A DNA stretch of 16,286 nt from RUG11551 sp045586185 (GCA_045586185.1 JAZMZV010000210.1:1-16286), one strand, 5' to 3'; shown: positions 7,069 to 13,818, counted from the first letter of the stretch. Notes: generated by a model from the sequence alone, not told the origin. A program made the numbers and translations.

Positions 7069-7722
7069 ATGGGAATAAGTGAATCATTCAGCAATCTGTT
7101 CAAAACCAAACAGGAACGCGAAAAAGAAATTCGCCGCCGTCAGCGCCGCGCCTTTACCAAAGCGGAAGACGCTGTCGACACGGTCAACACTTCAATCAAC
7201 GAATTGACCAAAGACAAGCTCAAGGCGTGGGACGACGCTAAAAAAGCCGCTTCAATCGGTCAAAAGGCGGCGGCTATGCTCTCCCTGCAAAAGTTTCGCG
7301 CTATTGAAGTCCAGATTTACCAGCTCGAAAAGCGAAAATGGGTTTTCCAGAATTACCTGACCCGCTTGAAAATGCTGGACGTTAACAACGTTTTTGCCGA
7401 AGCCATGGAAGCGATCAATCAGGTTGTTACTGTCGACGTTGACGCCATTGCAGACGCCATGGAAAACATCGACGACAAACTCCTCGACGGCGCTGAACTG
7501 GATCGGATGTGGGAAAAGAACTTCGAAAAGAATATTAACGGCATGTCCGTCAAAGAAACCGACATCATTCCAGACGTGGACTCACTGTTCAATTCCCTTC
7601 AGGGAGAAGTTGCTCTGGATATCGGCGGCGGTTCCCAAAACGTTTCCAATAAATCAAAAGCCTCGATCAACGACGTTCAGGCAAAAATGGATGCCATTCT
7701 TAACGAATCCTCGGAGAAGTAA
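7069..7722 (+). CDS. ESCRT-III/Snf7-like helical protein (candidate polymer subunit)
   Basis: A 217-residue, all-helical, bipolar protein. The N-terminus is strongly basic (EREKEIRRRQRRAF, 16-29) and the C-terminal third acidic, the layout of ESCRT-III subunits. Residues 60-100 (ASIGQKAAAMLSLQKFRAIE, VQIYQLEKRK) read like the Snf7 helix-2 signature in which small residues precede K-x-R-x-I-E-x-Q-I. Residues 107-140 (NVFAEAMEAINQVV, DVDAIADAMENIDDKL) match the helix 3-4 pattern of CHMP/CdvB proteins. The C-terminal DVQAKMDAILNE (202-213) resembles MIM1. The start has a strong AAGGAG (7055-7060), and the stop directly abuts the ATG of the Vps4-like gene. I infer a membrane-bound filament subunit acted on by that ATPase. 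PspA/Vipp1 relatives are the main alternative within the same superfamily. Confidence 0.8.
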   Translation: MGISESFSNLFKTKQEREKEIRRRQRRAFTKAEDAVDTVNTSINELTKDKLKAWDDAKKAASIGQKAAAMLSLQKFRAIEVQIYQLEKRKWVFQNYLTRLKMLDVNNVFAEAMEAINQVVTVDVDAIADAMENIDDKLLDGAELDRMWEKNFEKNINGMSVKETDIIPDVDSLFNSLQGEVALDIGGGSQNVSNKSKASINDVQAKMDAILNESSEK

Positions 7723-8841
7723 ATGAGTTTCCTGTCAGACAAAAAGAAAGAGCATGAAGACGCCGCGGTCGCTGCGCTGGACAAGCGCGACTTCGCCCTG
7801 GCGTTCGCTCACACCGTCAAGGCGGCGGAATACGGTCTGCAGCTGGCGCGTCAGACGGAAGGCGAGGTTTCAGACGCCTACGTCGAAGACGCCAACAGTT
7901 TGCTCGACACGGCTAAAAGCATCAAAAAGCAGATTGGCAAAGCCGCGACAATTACAGCAGACGGGAAATCCGGCTCTGTCGATTCCGAAAACGGCTCTAC
8001 TTTAGGCGAGGAGTGGCTCGTTCGTGACAAACCCAACGTCAAGCTGGACGACGTCGCCGGCTTGGAAGACGTCAAAGAGGCTTTGCGGGAAGATATCGGC
8101 AACGCTATCAAACATCCGGAACTGTACAAGACGTTTGGAATTGCCGCCGGCGGCGGGATTCTGTTGTTCGGCCCTCCGGGCACAGGAAAAACGTTCATCG
8201 CCAAAGCGGTTGCCGGAGAACTGGACGCAGCGTTCTTTTCCGTCAGCGGGTCGCAGATTAAAGACAAATACGTCGGCGAAACCGAAAAGAACATGCGCCG
8301 GCTGTTTGAAGCGGCAGACGAGCATAAATGCTCTGTCATATTCATCGACGAAGCGGAATCAATTTTGAAAAAGCGTTCGGCGGAAGACAAAGTCAGTCCT
8401 GTTACAGACTTCCTCATTCTTGCCGACGGCTTGAAGGAGCGCAAAAATACGCTTCTGCTTTTGGGCGGAACCAACAACCCATGGGACATCGACCCTGCGG
8501 TTTTGCGTCCAGGACGGTTTGGCAAACGCATTTACGTTGGGCTTCCGGACGAGGACGCCCGACTGGCGATTTTCAAGCTCAACCTCAAAGACGTTCCGTT
8601 GGACCCGTATATCAAGCTGAAAGATTTCGCCCAAAAGTCGGAGGGCTATTCCGGCGCCGACATCAAAGGCATTTGCGAACGCGCCAAAAAGAAAGCCATC
8701 GGACGTCTGATTGACGATCCCAAACAGGAACAGGTTTTGCTTTACAGCGATTTGAACGATTCGTTCAAGTCTACTCCGCCCAGCGTCACAAAAGCTCAGG
8801 TTCAGAAATACCTCGATTGGCAAAAGGAAACAAATGAGTAA
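7723..8841 (+). CDS. Vps4/CdvC-like AAA ATPase with N-terminal MIT-like domain
   Basis: A 372-residue ATPase with one AAA module. Residues 5-73 are predicted three helices; RDFALAFAHTVKAAEYGLQ (22-40) and VEDANSLLDTAKSIKKQI (54-71) follow the MIT-domain pattern of Vps4. A linker (74-98) leads to KPNVKLDDVAGLEDVKEAL (103-121), almost the Vps4 entry sequence. Walker A is GPPGTGKT (150-157), pore loop 1 KYVGETEK (182-189, Tyr in the aromatic place), Walker B VIFIDE (205-210), sensor 1 GGTNNPWDID (248-257), arginine fingers R262 and R265, and GYSGADI (308-314). PPSVTKAQVQKYLDWQ (352-367) resembles the Vps4/CdvC C-terminal helix. There is no protease domain or second AAA module. GGAG lies at 7713-7716; the gene starts right after the Snf7-like stop. 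It presumably pulls on that protein's polymer by threading its tail through a hexamer pore. Confidence 0.9.
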   Translation: MSFLSDKKKEHEDAAVAALDKRDFALAFAHTVKAAEYGLQLARQTEGEVSDAYVEDANSLLDTAKSIKKQIGKAATITADGKSGSVDSENGSTLGEEWLVRDKPNVKLDDVAGLEDVKEALREDIGNAIKHPELYKTFGIAAGGGILLFGPPGTGKTFIAKAVAGELDAAFFSVSGSQIKDKYVGETEKNMRRLFEAADEHKCSVIFIDEAESILKKRSAEDKVSPVTDFLILADGLKERKNTLLLLGGTNNPWDIDPAVLRPGRFGKRIYVGLPDEDARLAIFKLNLKDVPLDPYIKLKDFAQKSEGYSGADIKGICERAKKKAIGRLIDDPKQEQVLLYSDLNDSFKSTPPSVTKAQVQKYLDWQKETNE

Positions 8842-9256
8842 TTCCGTATTATCAGATTCTCACTTTGACGATTATTTGATTGAATTGAAATCGGAAGCGG
8901 TTGACGCCTGCGACGGCAAGATTCTTTTCCCCGGACAAGTCGTTATCCGCTCTCCGTTCAACGAATCGCTGGTTTCCGCCGATTCGCCTGACCACAGGCG
9001 TCTGTTTGCCGAATCGGGATACGTCTGGGACGAGCCAACCAGAATTCGCCGCGTCAAGGCGGAGGTTGACAAACGCTCAAAGCACAGCAGTTTTGGCAAC
9101 ATCCGTTCTGTCGACATCGCCAACGAGTTAAAAATGAGCGTTTCTCAGGTGGAAGACGTTTTCCAGATTCTGGTACAGACGTCGGACTATTATTTTGAAG
9201 ATGCAGCCGTCGACTCTACAGGAAAAGAATGTCTGACAATTGTCAAACGCAAGTAG
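8834..9256 (+). CDS. Small winged-helix-like protein of the ESCRT-like operon
   Basis: A 140-residue protein with no named family that I recognise. The N-terminal half (about 10-75) is mixed and acidic. The C-terminal half looks like a winged helix: NIRSVDIANELKMSVSQVED (89-108) gives a helix-turn-helix, followed by FQILVQTSDYYF and a beta wing ending LTIVKRK. The start overlaps the ATPase gene by eight bases, with AAGGA at 8824-8828, so it is translationally coupled to it. Archaeal CdvB and the eukaryotic ESCRT-II and ESCRT-III bridging proteins use winged-helix domains as protein-protein modules, so an adaptor is plausible here; a transcriptional regulator is the plain alternative. No membrane segment is seen. 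Confidence 0.75.
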   Translation: MSNSVLSDSHFDDYLIELKSEAVDACDGKILFPGQVVIRSPFNESLVSADSPDHRRLFAESGYVWDEPTRIRRVKAEVDKRSKHSSFGNIRSVDIANELKMSVSQVEDVFQILVQTSDYYFEDAAVDSTGKECLTIVKRK

Positions 9257-9323
9257 GGTCAATTTAATCAACGATTTGTTACACGATTTATTTCGTTTCA
9301 CGCTTTATTGAGGAAACAGAATC

Positions 9324-10220
9324 ATGGCAGACAATCCTGTTACAGTCAACGTTAACGGTTTCGGACAGCGTCGTTCTTTAGTCTTTACCGTTTTAGGTCT
9401 TGTTGCCGTCGGATATCTGGCGGCGTTAGGCTGGACGACATACGGCCCAGCCCGCCCGACATTGGACGCGTCTTTCGCCCGCTGGGTAGACAACGCCGCC
9501 GAACCAATTGTTTCTGATATTTACGAACACAAAGGCGACGTTACATCCGTTGCAATCGCCCGATTCAGCGCCGACCCGTCCGGATACATTTCAGAAGCGA
9601 TTCGAAAACAGGCGTGTGACGGCGTCTACGTTATGGATAAAAGCGCGCTGGAAAAAGTCAGCGACGCGCTCAATCTGCCGCTTAGCTCAAAAGCGGAAGA
9701 CCTCAACGCAGACAAAGCGGTCAAGCTTGGCAAGTACGCCAAAGCCAGAGGCGCCCAAGCGACTATCTGGGGCGTTGCCAATATCGAAAAAGCAGCCGGC
9801 ATTGTCAGCGGTGAGATTAAATATTATCTCATCGGTCAGGACGGCTCGATCATCTATGAAAACGTCTGCAATAACGCTTCGCTAAAAAAGGCAAACGTTG
9901 CAGAAGTAACAGAATCGTCTCTGGACAGTTTCCGAAATCTCAACTGGCCGCACAGACTGCTCATCTGGGTTCTGGCTGTTTTGATCTTCCCGATTGTTAC
10001 AATCGGATTCCTCAAGTCGGCTGCCGCCAAACGGTCCAACGGAGTCAACGCATTTACGCTTGTTCTGTATACGGTTATCGGCGCAATCGCATTGTATTTT
10101 CTCATGCCGCCGGACTTTGCTAACATAGCCTCAACGCTGGTTTTCATTGGTTTGGTTGTCGCTGACGGCATATATAATCTTCTGATTTTGGACTTCGCCC
10201 GAAGACTTGAAGAAGAATAA
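9324..10220 (+). CDS. Four-pass membrane protein with CsgG/FlgO-like extracytoplasmic domain
   Basis: 298 residues. Transmembrane segments are read at about 18-37, 211-230, 243-261 and 267-288, so both ends should lie in the cytoplasm and residues 40-208 outside it. The exported domain (VTSVAIARF at 73-81, CDGVYVMDKSALEKVSDAL at 98-116, ARGAQATIWGVANIEKA at 141-157, GEIKYYLIGQDGSII at 163-177) has the strand/helix order of CsgG/FlgO/TolB-N-like domains, in which a protein senses or assembles an envelope structure; this is fold-level resemblance only. ATG at 9324 has GAGGAAA at 9310-9316. It is fifth in the ESCRT-like unit, 67 bases after the winged-helix gene, and could be the membrane anchor or envelope sensor of the system. 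Confidence 0.8.
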   Translation: MADNPVTVNVNGFGQRRSLVFTVLGLVAVGYLAALGWTTYGPARPTLDASFARWVDNAAEPIVSDIYEHKGDVTSVAIARFSADPSGYISEAIRKQACDGVYVMDKSALEKVSDALNLPLSSKAEDLNADKAVKLGKYAKARGAQATIWGVANIEKAAGIVSGEIKYYLIGQDGSIIYENVCNNASLKKANVAEVTESSLDSFRNLNWPHRLLIWVLAVLIFPIVTIGFLKSAAAKRSNGVNAFTLVLYTVIGAIALYFLMPPDFANIASTLVFIGLVVADGIYNLLILDFARRLEEE

Positions 10221-10242
10221 ACTCATTCGTACAATACGTTCT

Positions 10243-10260
10243 CAGACCAGACGAGGTCTG
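10243..10260 (+). other. Short hairpin between operon genes 5 and 6
   Basis: CAGACC (10243-10248) and GGTCTG (10255-10260) form a perfect six-pair stem with a six-base loop, 20 bases before the ATG at 10281. No U-run follows, so it is unlikely to terminate. It may affect translation of the next gene, which has no clear Shine-Dalgarno sequence. Confidence 0.35.
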
Positions 10261-10280
10261 TTACTTCACCTTTTGCAGTC

Positions 10281-11714
10281 ATGGCTTCCATTTCAAAAAA
10301 ACTGACGCTGCCAAACCTGGGTTTATTTGGTTTTATTTTCAAACGACATAAAATCCTGGCTGACTACCTTTCCGATTCCGAAAACAACTGGTTCATTCTG
10401 GAAGAAGAAATCCCGGACAAGCAAAGCAAGCTGTGGCTTTTGTCAAAGGAAGACGCGAGAGTCGCGCTCAAAGCCGGCGACACCGTCTATAAGCTCACGC
10501 AGTCGCTATTTTACGTTAATCTTCATTTTGAAGAATTAACGCTTGCCGACGGCAATACGCTTACCGTCAACGCCCGAGCGGCGGTCAAGATTACGAATCC
10601 GGAACGTTTTTTCAGACGTCACGCCAAACGCATATCTGAAAATACAGAATTGACGGAAGACAGTCTGTGCGACCTTTGGGAAGCGCCGTTCTATAACGTT
10701 TTGCAGGTGGAAGCGCACAAGCTCAATCTTGACAACTGGAAAACGGGGCTGACGGGAGCGACAATCGCAGCGGCTCTGCATCGATACTATTTCGCTCCCA
10801 TGGCAACAAAATATGTCGACGGGACAAGTCTGGAATTTGTCGAATCGGTCGAAGGGAACTCGCCTTCGGAAGAGCAGCGTCTTCAGGAAGAACTCGCAAA
10901 GCAGCAAAAAGAATTCGAGGAAGAGCAGCAGAGAAGAATCAGCGCCCAAAATAAAGCGGAACACGAAGCGAAACTGGAAGCCATGCGCGAGCAGCGCCGC
11001 CTAAAAATGCTGGAACTCCAGGAAATGGAGAATAGACGCCTCGCTCAGGACGCTGAATTTCAAAGACGCATCGAGGAAGAAAAATTAAAAGCCGCTCAGG
11101 AACGACAACGAAAGCAGGACGAATTACGCATTGCAATGGCGCATTCAAATAAATGGCCGTCGCTTTCTGTCAATGAAAAAAACATCGCAATCGACTTCAG
11201 CATTCTGTTGAAAAATCAGACGGAAGTTTGCGGCGTCGAAATGAAAAACACGGCTATTTCTGCCAGTTCGCTTTTCTATCAGGGCGTTATCGGAGAATGG
11301 AATACGCTTCGCCAGGGAGAAACGTTGGATTTTTCGTTTATCTCTTCAAAATCCGGATTTGTTACAATTATTAATCTGGGAACAAGCGGAAAGATGACCA
11401 TTCTGGTTCCCAACGCTTTAACCGGGGCTGATACGTCATTTGTCAAAGTGGAGCAGGGCGTTCAGTATAGATTTCCTGAATCCTTCATGCCGGAACTCAC
11501 CGAAGGCTCTTTCATAGAAAACTCGACCTCCGGTTTAGAGGGCATTTACGTTCTCATTACTGAAAGACCTCTGTTCAATATAGAAAAAACTGACAACATA
11601 ACGGGATTATCCTCTCTTTCCTATAATAAAGTCCAAGCGTTAATCAACAAACTGAAAGATCAGGACCCGCAATCGTGGGGCGCTGGCTGTCTGGAGTTTG
11701 AGGTGGTTAGATAA
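10281..11714 (+). CDS. SPFH-like, coiled-coil, DUF4384-like fusion protein
   Basis: 477 residues in three parts. Residues about 61-190 look like an SPFH/band-7 domain: ELTLADGNTLTVNARAAVKI (85-104) with NPERFFRRHAKRI (106-118) matches the central strand pattern of stomatin/flotillin-type proteins. Residues 195-285 form a highly charged coiled coil rich in Glu, Gln, Lys and Arg. Residues 334-430 (GEWNTLRQGETLDFSF, SGFVTIINLGTSGKMTILVP, YRFPESFMPEL, GIYVLITERPLF) match DUF4384, usually found in extracytoplasmic or kinase-linked proteins. There is no obvious signal or membrane segment; the hydrophobic LPNLGLFGFIF (10-20) may touch the membrane. It is last in the operon and followed by a terminator. 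SPFH proteins accompany PspA-family genes in other bacteria, so a scaffold role is plausible. The start has no good Shine-Dalgarno. Confidence 0.8.
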   Translation: MASISKKLTLPNLGLFGFIFKRHKILADYLSDSENNWFILEEEIPDKQSKLWLLSKEDARVALKAGDTVYKLTQSLFYVNLHFEELTLADGNTLTVNARAAVKITNPERFFRRHAKRISENTELTEDSLCDLWEAPFYNVLQVEAHKLNLDNWKTGLTGATIAAALHRYYFAPMATKYVDGTSLEFVESVEGNSPSEEQRLQEELAKQQKEFEEEQQRRISAQNKAEHEAKLEAMREQRRLKMLELQEMENRRLAQDAEFQRRIEEEKLKAAQERQRKQDELRIAMAHSNKWPSLSVNEKNIAIDFSILLKNQTEVCGVEMKNTAISASSLFYQGVIGEWNTLRQGETLDFSFISSKSGFVTIINLGTSGKMTILVPNALTGADTSFVKVEQGVQYRFPESFMPELTEGSFIENSTSGLEGIYVLITERPLFNIEKTDNITGLSSLSYNKVQALINKLKDQDPQSWGAGCLEFEVVR

Positions 11715-11734
11715 ACGCCGTCTGTATTAAACAT

Positions 11735-11769
11735 AAAAGGCGAACCGCAGCAAGCAATTCGCCTTTTTT
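11735..11769 (+). terminator. Intrinsic terminator closing the ESCRT-like operon
   Basis: AAAAGGCGAA (11735-11744) pairs perfectly with TTCGCCTTTT (11758-11767) around a 13-base loop, and the T-run continues to 11769. It lies 20 bases after the SPFH gene. Because the stem begins with A's, it may also stop the convergent leftward transcript from the rph side. Confidence 0.85.
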
Positions 11770-11813
11770 AACTACATCAGGGTAGATGTTATTTCTGTCT
11801 GCCAGCAAACCTT

Positions 11814-12167
11814 TTACAGCCCGATGGAAATTCCAACGTTTGGAGTGTTGAGATAAATGCCGGATCGAGGATAATAATACCCCGGCGTGTACAGCGGAGC
11901 GGGCGCGGGCAGCGGAACGACAACCGGAGCCGGCGGGGGGGGAGGCAGCGGACGATAGTAACGGGGCGGCGGAGGAGCCGGACGATAGGGCGGCGGCGGA
12001 ACCGGTCGATAAGGCGCTGGTCCCGGACGGTAGCCCGGAGCAGGGGCGTGATGGGGAGCAAGTCCCGGATGGTAGCCCGGACCAGGTCCACGATGCTGAG
12101 CCATCGCGGAACCGCACAGAGCCAGGCAAAGCCCGACGGCAATCATGGCAGCAAGAATCTTTTTCAT
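11814..12167 (-). CDS. Small secreted proline-rich protein
   Basis: 117 residues. MKKILAAMIAVGLCLALCGS followed by AMAQ is a clear Sec signal peptide with cleavage after AMA (residue 23). The mature part is Pro/Gly/Tyr/Arg-rich with repeated blocks of the type PGYRPGPAPYRP and PPPPYRPAPPPPRYYRP, then a short non-repetitive end (SGIYLNTPNVGISIGL). Function unknown; such proteins are often cell-surface or envelope components. The start is well supported by AAGGAGAT (plus-strand 12174-12181, seven bases before the ATG). It lies 78 bases downstream of rph on the same strand and probably has separate control. A longer overlapping frame (11707-12303) was rejected. Confidence 0.85.
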   Translation of the reverse strand: MKKILAAMIAVGLCLALCGSAMAQHRGPGPGYHPGLAPHHAPAPGYRPGPAPYRPVPPPPYRPAPPPPRYYRPLPPPPPAPVVVPLPAPAPLYTPGYYYPRSGIYLNTPNVGISIGL

Positions 12168-12245
12168 GGTTTGATCTCCTTGTATCGATAGTAGGAATAA
12201 TTATTTGTAAATCGAAGTTTAATTTATCAATGATTTCAAAACTGG

Positions 12246-12965
12246 TTAAAACGGCCAGTCTGCCCCGAGGGCGTCTTTCTGAATTTGGGTCAGTTCCCGA
12301 CATCCCTTTTCCGCAAGGTTAAGCAGATCGTTCAACTGACTTCTATCAAACAAAGCGTGTTCGCCCGTCCCCTGAACCTCGATGAACTTGCCGGAACCGG
12401 TCATGGCAACGTTCATGTCGACTTCCGCCCGAACGTCTTCCTGATAGCACAAATCCAACATCGGCGCAGAGGCAATCAGCCCGACGCTGACCGCGGAAAC
12501 AGAATCCGTCAGCGGATAAGACGCCAAGTCAGGAATTGTAGCCAAGGCGTCAATCAGAGCAATCATCGCGCCGGTTATGGAAAGAGTTCTGGTTCCGCCG
12601 TCCGCCTGAAGGACGTCGCAATCCAGCGTTATCAGCCGAGGCCCCAAAGCGACCCGGTCAAGCGTTGCGCGGAGCGAACGACCGATAAGACGCTGAATTT
12701 CGGCGCTGCGACCGTCTAAATGACCGTCGCGATCGCGCTTTTTCCGGGTTGGAGTACTGCCGGGAAGCATATTGTACTCAGCTGTAATCCAGCCCTTGCC
12801 TTCCTCTGGCTTGATCCAGCCCGGCAACTCCGTTGCTATACTGGCTGTACACAGGACCACCGTGTCCCCCGCGCTAATCAAAACGCTGCCAGCTGACGTC
12901 TTCGTAAACCGACGAACTACCTTCACCGGCCGAAGCTCGTCAACCTTTCTGTTATCTATACGCAT
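12246..12965 (-). CDS. rph: Ribonuclease PH
   Basis: A phosphorolytic 3'-5' exoribonuclease that trims tRNA 3' ends, here 239 residues, the usual length. Family hallmarks are the start MRIDNRKVDELRPV, the RNA-binding segment with PGSTPTRKKRDRDGHLDGR, the central LDCDVLQADGGTRTLSITGA phosphate-binding stretch and the end EVDMNVAMTGSGKFIEVQGT. ATG at 12965 is preferred over an in-frame TTG at 12974, because family members begin with M-R-x-D/N-x-R. No Shine-Dalgarno is seen. It lies 64 bases downstream of lspA on the same strand, so the two may share a transcript. Confidence 0.96.
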   Translation of the reverse strand: MRIDNRKVDELRPVKVVRRFTKTSAGSVLISAGDTVVLCTASIATELPGWIKPEEGKGWITAEYNMLPGSTPTRKKRDRDGHLDGRSAEIQRLIGRSLRATLDRVALGPRLITLDCDVLQADGGTRTLSITGAMIALIDALATIPDLASYPLTDSVSAVSVGLIASAPMLDLCYQEDVRAEVDMNVAMTGSGKFIEVQGTGEHALFDRSQLNDLLNLAEKGCRELTQIQKDALGADWPF

Positions 12966-13029
12966 GGATCGCAAATTTGTTCAAAAACTAAACTATTATT
13001 TTTCTGAAATTATTAAATTCTCGAACTTA

Positions 13030-13698
13030 TTATTGAGAATCGGCTGCTTTTTGAGCGTCTTTCTCGACGGCGTTTTGACTGGTTTTGTTGTTTTCGAACA
13101 ATTTTGGACAAAAAATCGTTGCAATAAACAGCAGCGAAACGCTAACGACCAGCAGGGAATCTGCAATGTTGAAGTTGGGCCAGGGCCAGTCGCCGATCAT
13201 AACCAGAATCCAGTCTCGAACGGCGTAAACCGGCTGACCGACTTCGTGCAGCTCGCTGGGGTAATTCCAAATCAAATGATGAAGCCCCATCCGGTCGTAC
13301 AGGTTGCCCAGAATTCCCGCCGTCATCATACCGGCAATAACCGTTATAAACCGGGATTGAGCGCCGCGAAACCACGTCAGCCACGCAATCAGGAACGCGA
13401 TCGCCAAAAACGACATGATGGTAAACAGCGGAATCATCCCTTGTCCCATGCCAAACAACGCGCCCTCGTTGAGGCTGGTTTGGAATCCGACTACGTTGTC
13501 CCACAGCCACCAGACGGACGTCATTTTGGATGCCGTTGGCGCGGTCGGGATGTATTCTCCCGGCATTCCCAGCCTGGCGAATACCAGCCATTTGGAATAC
13601 AGATCCGCCGCCAACCCGCCTGCCGCAACTGCGGCAAAAAGGGCGTATCTCGACAGCGGAACAGGGGAGGGCGTCGGAACTTGTTTTTCGGAACTCAT
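13030..13698 (-). CDS. lspA: Lipoprotein signal peptidase (signal peptidase II)
   Basis: An inner-membrane aspartic peptidase that cleaves signal peptides from diacylglyceryl-modified prolipoproteins. 222 residues from ATG at 13698. Conserved points are D32 (DLYSK), N77 in LNEGALFG, catalytic D135 in GILGNLYDR and catalytic D180 in FNIADS. Hydrophobic segments at about 18-33, 89-109, 117-131 and 180-197 give the expected four-pass topology. The roughly 40 residues between the two catalytic motifs, and the charged C-terminal tail (EKDAQKAADSQ), are longer than in E. coli LspA. An in-frame extension to 13827 was rejected because a promoter lies within it and it lacks family similarity. Confidence 0.95.
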   Translation of the reverse strand: MSSEKQVPTPSPVPLSRYALFAAVAAGGLAADLYSKWLVFARLGMPGEYIPTAPTASKMTSVWWLWDNVVGFQTSLNEGALFGMGQGMIPLFTIMSFLAIAFLIAWLTWFRGAQSRFITVIAGMMTAGILGNLYDRMGLHHLIWNYPSELHEVGQPVYAVRDWILVMIGDWPWPNFNIADSLLVVSVSLLFIATIFCPKLFENNKTSQNAVEKDAQKAADSQ

Positions 13699-13746
13699 AT
13701 ATAATACAGCGATACTTCTCGGTTTGTTTAATTCAAACTTTTGTGT

Positions 13747-13775
13747 ATTATACACCATATCGAGATCGTATGCAA
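13747..13775 (-). promoter_or_regulatory. lspA: Putative sigma-70 promoter of lspA
   Basis: On the minus strand TTGCAT (13775-13770) and TATAAT (13752-13747) are 17 bases apart, about 50 bases before the ATG at 13698. The -10 box sits inside a near-perfect inverted repeat, GTGTAT-N-ATACAC (13743-13755), which could be an operator or chance. Confidence 0.5.
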
Positions 13776-13818
13776 TAGCGTTTTCGGGGAAATACCGACA
13801 AATGAAAATCAAAATGTC

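Noticed and set aside
6268..7722. Classical PspA/Psp operon
   Set aside because: There is no sigma-54 activator (PspF), PspB or PspC, and the partner ATPase is Vps4-like; PspA-superfamily kinship remains possible for the two helical proteins.
7723..8841. FtsH or p97/Cdc48 identity for the AAA gene
   Set aside because: There is no zinc-protease domain, no transmembrane segments and only one AAA module; the N-terminal domain and C-terminal helix fit Vps4/CdvC better.
11707..12303. 198-codon minus-strand frame overlapping the small secreted protein
   Set aside because: It overlaps the end of rph and runs through the terminator; the alternative frame has a signal peptide, a strong Shine-Dalgarno and a natural composition.
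12772..13704. 310-codon plus-strand open frame
   Set aside because: It is antisense to lspA and the 5' part of rph, both of which have clear family motifs.
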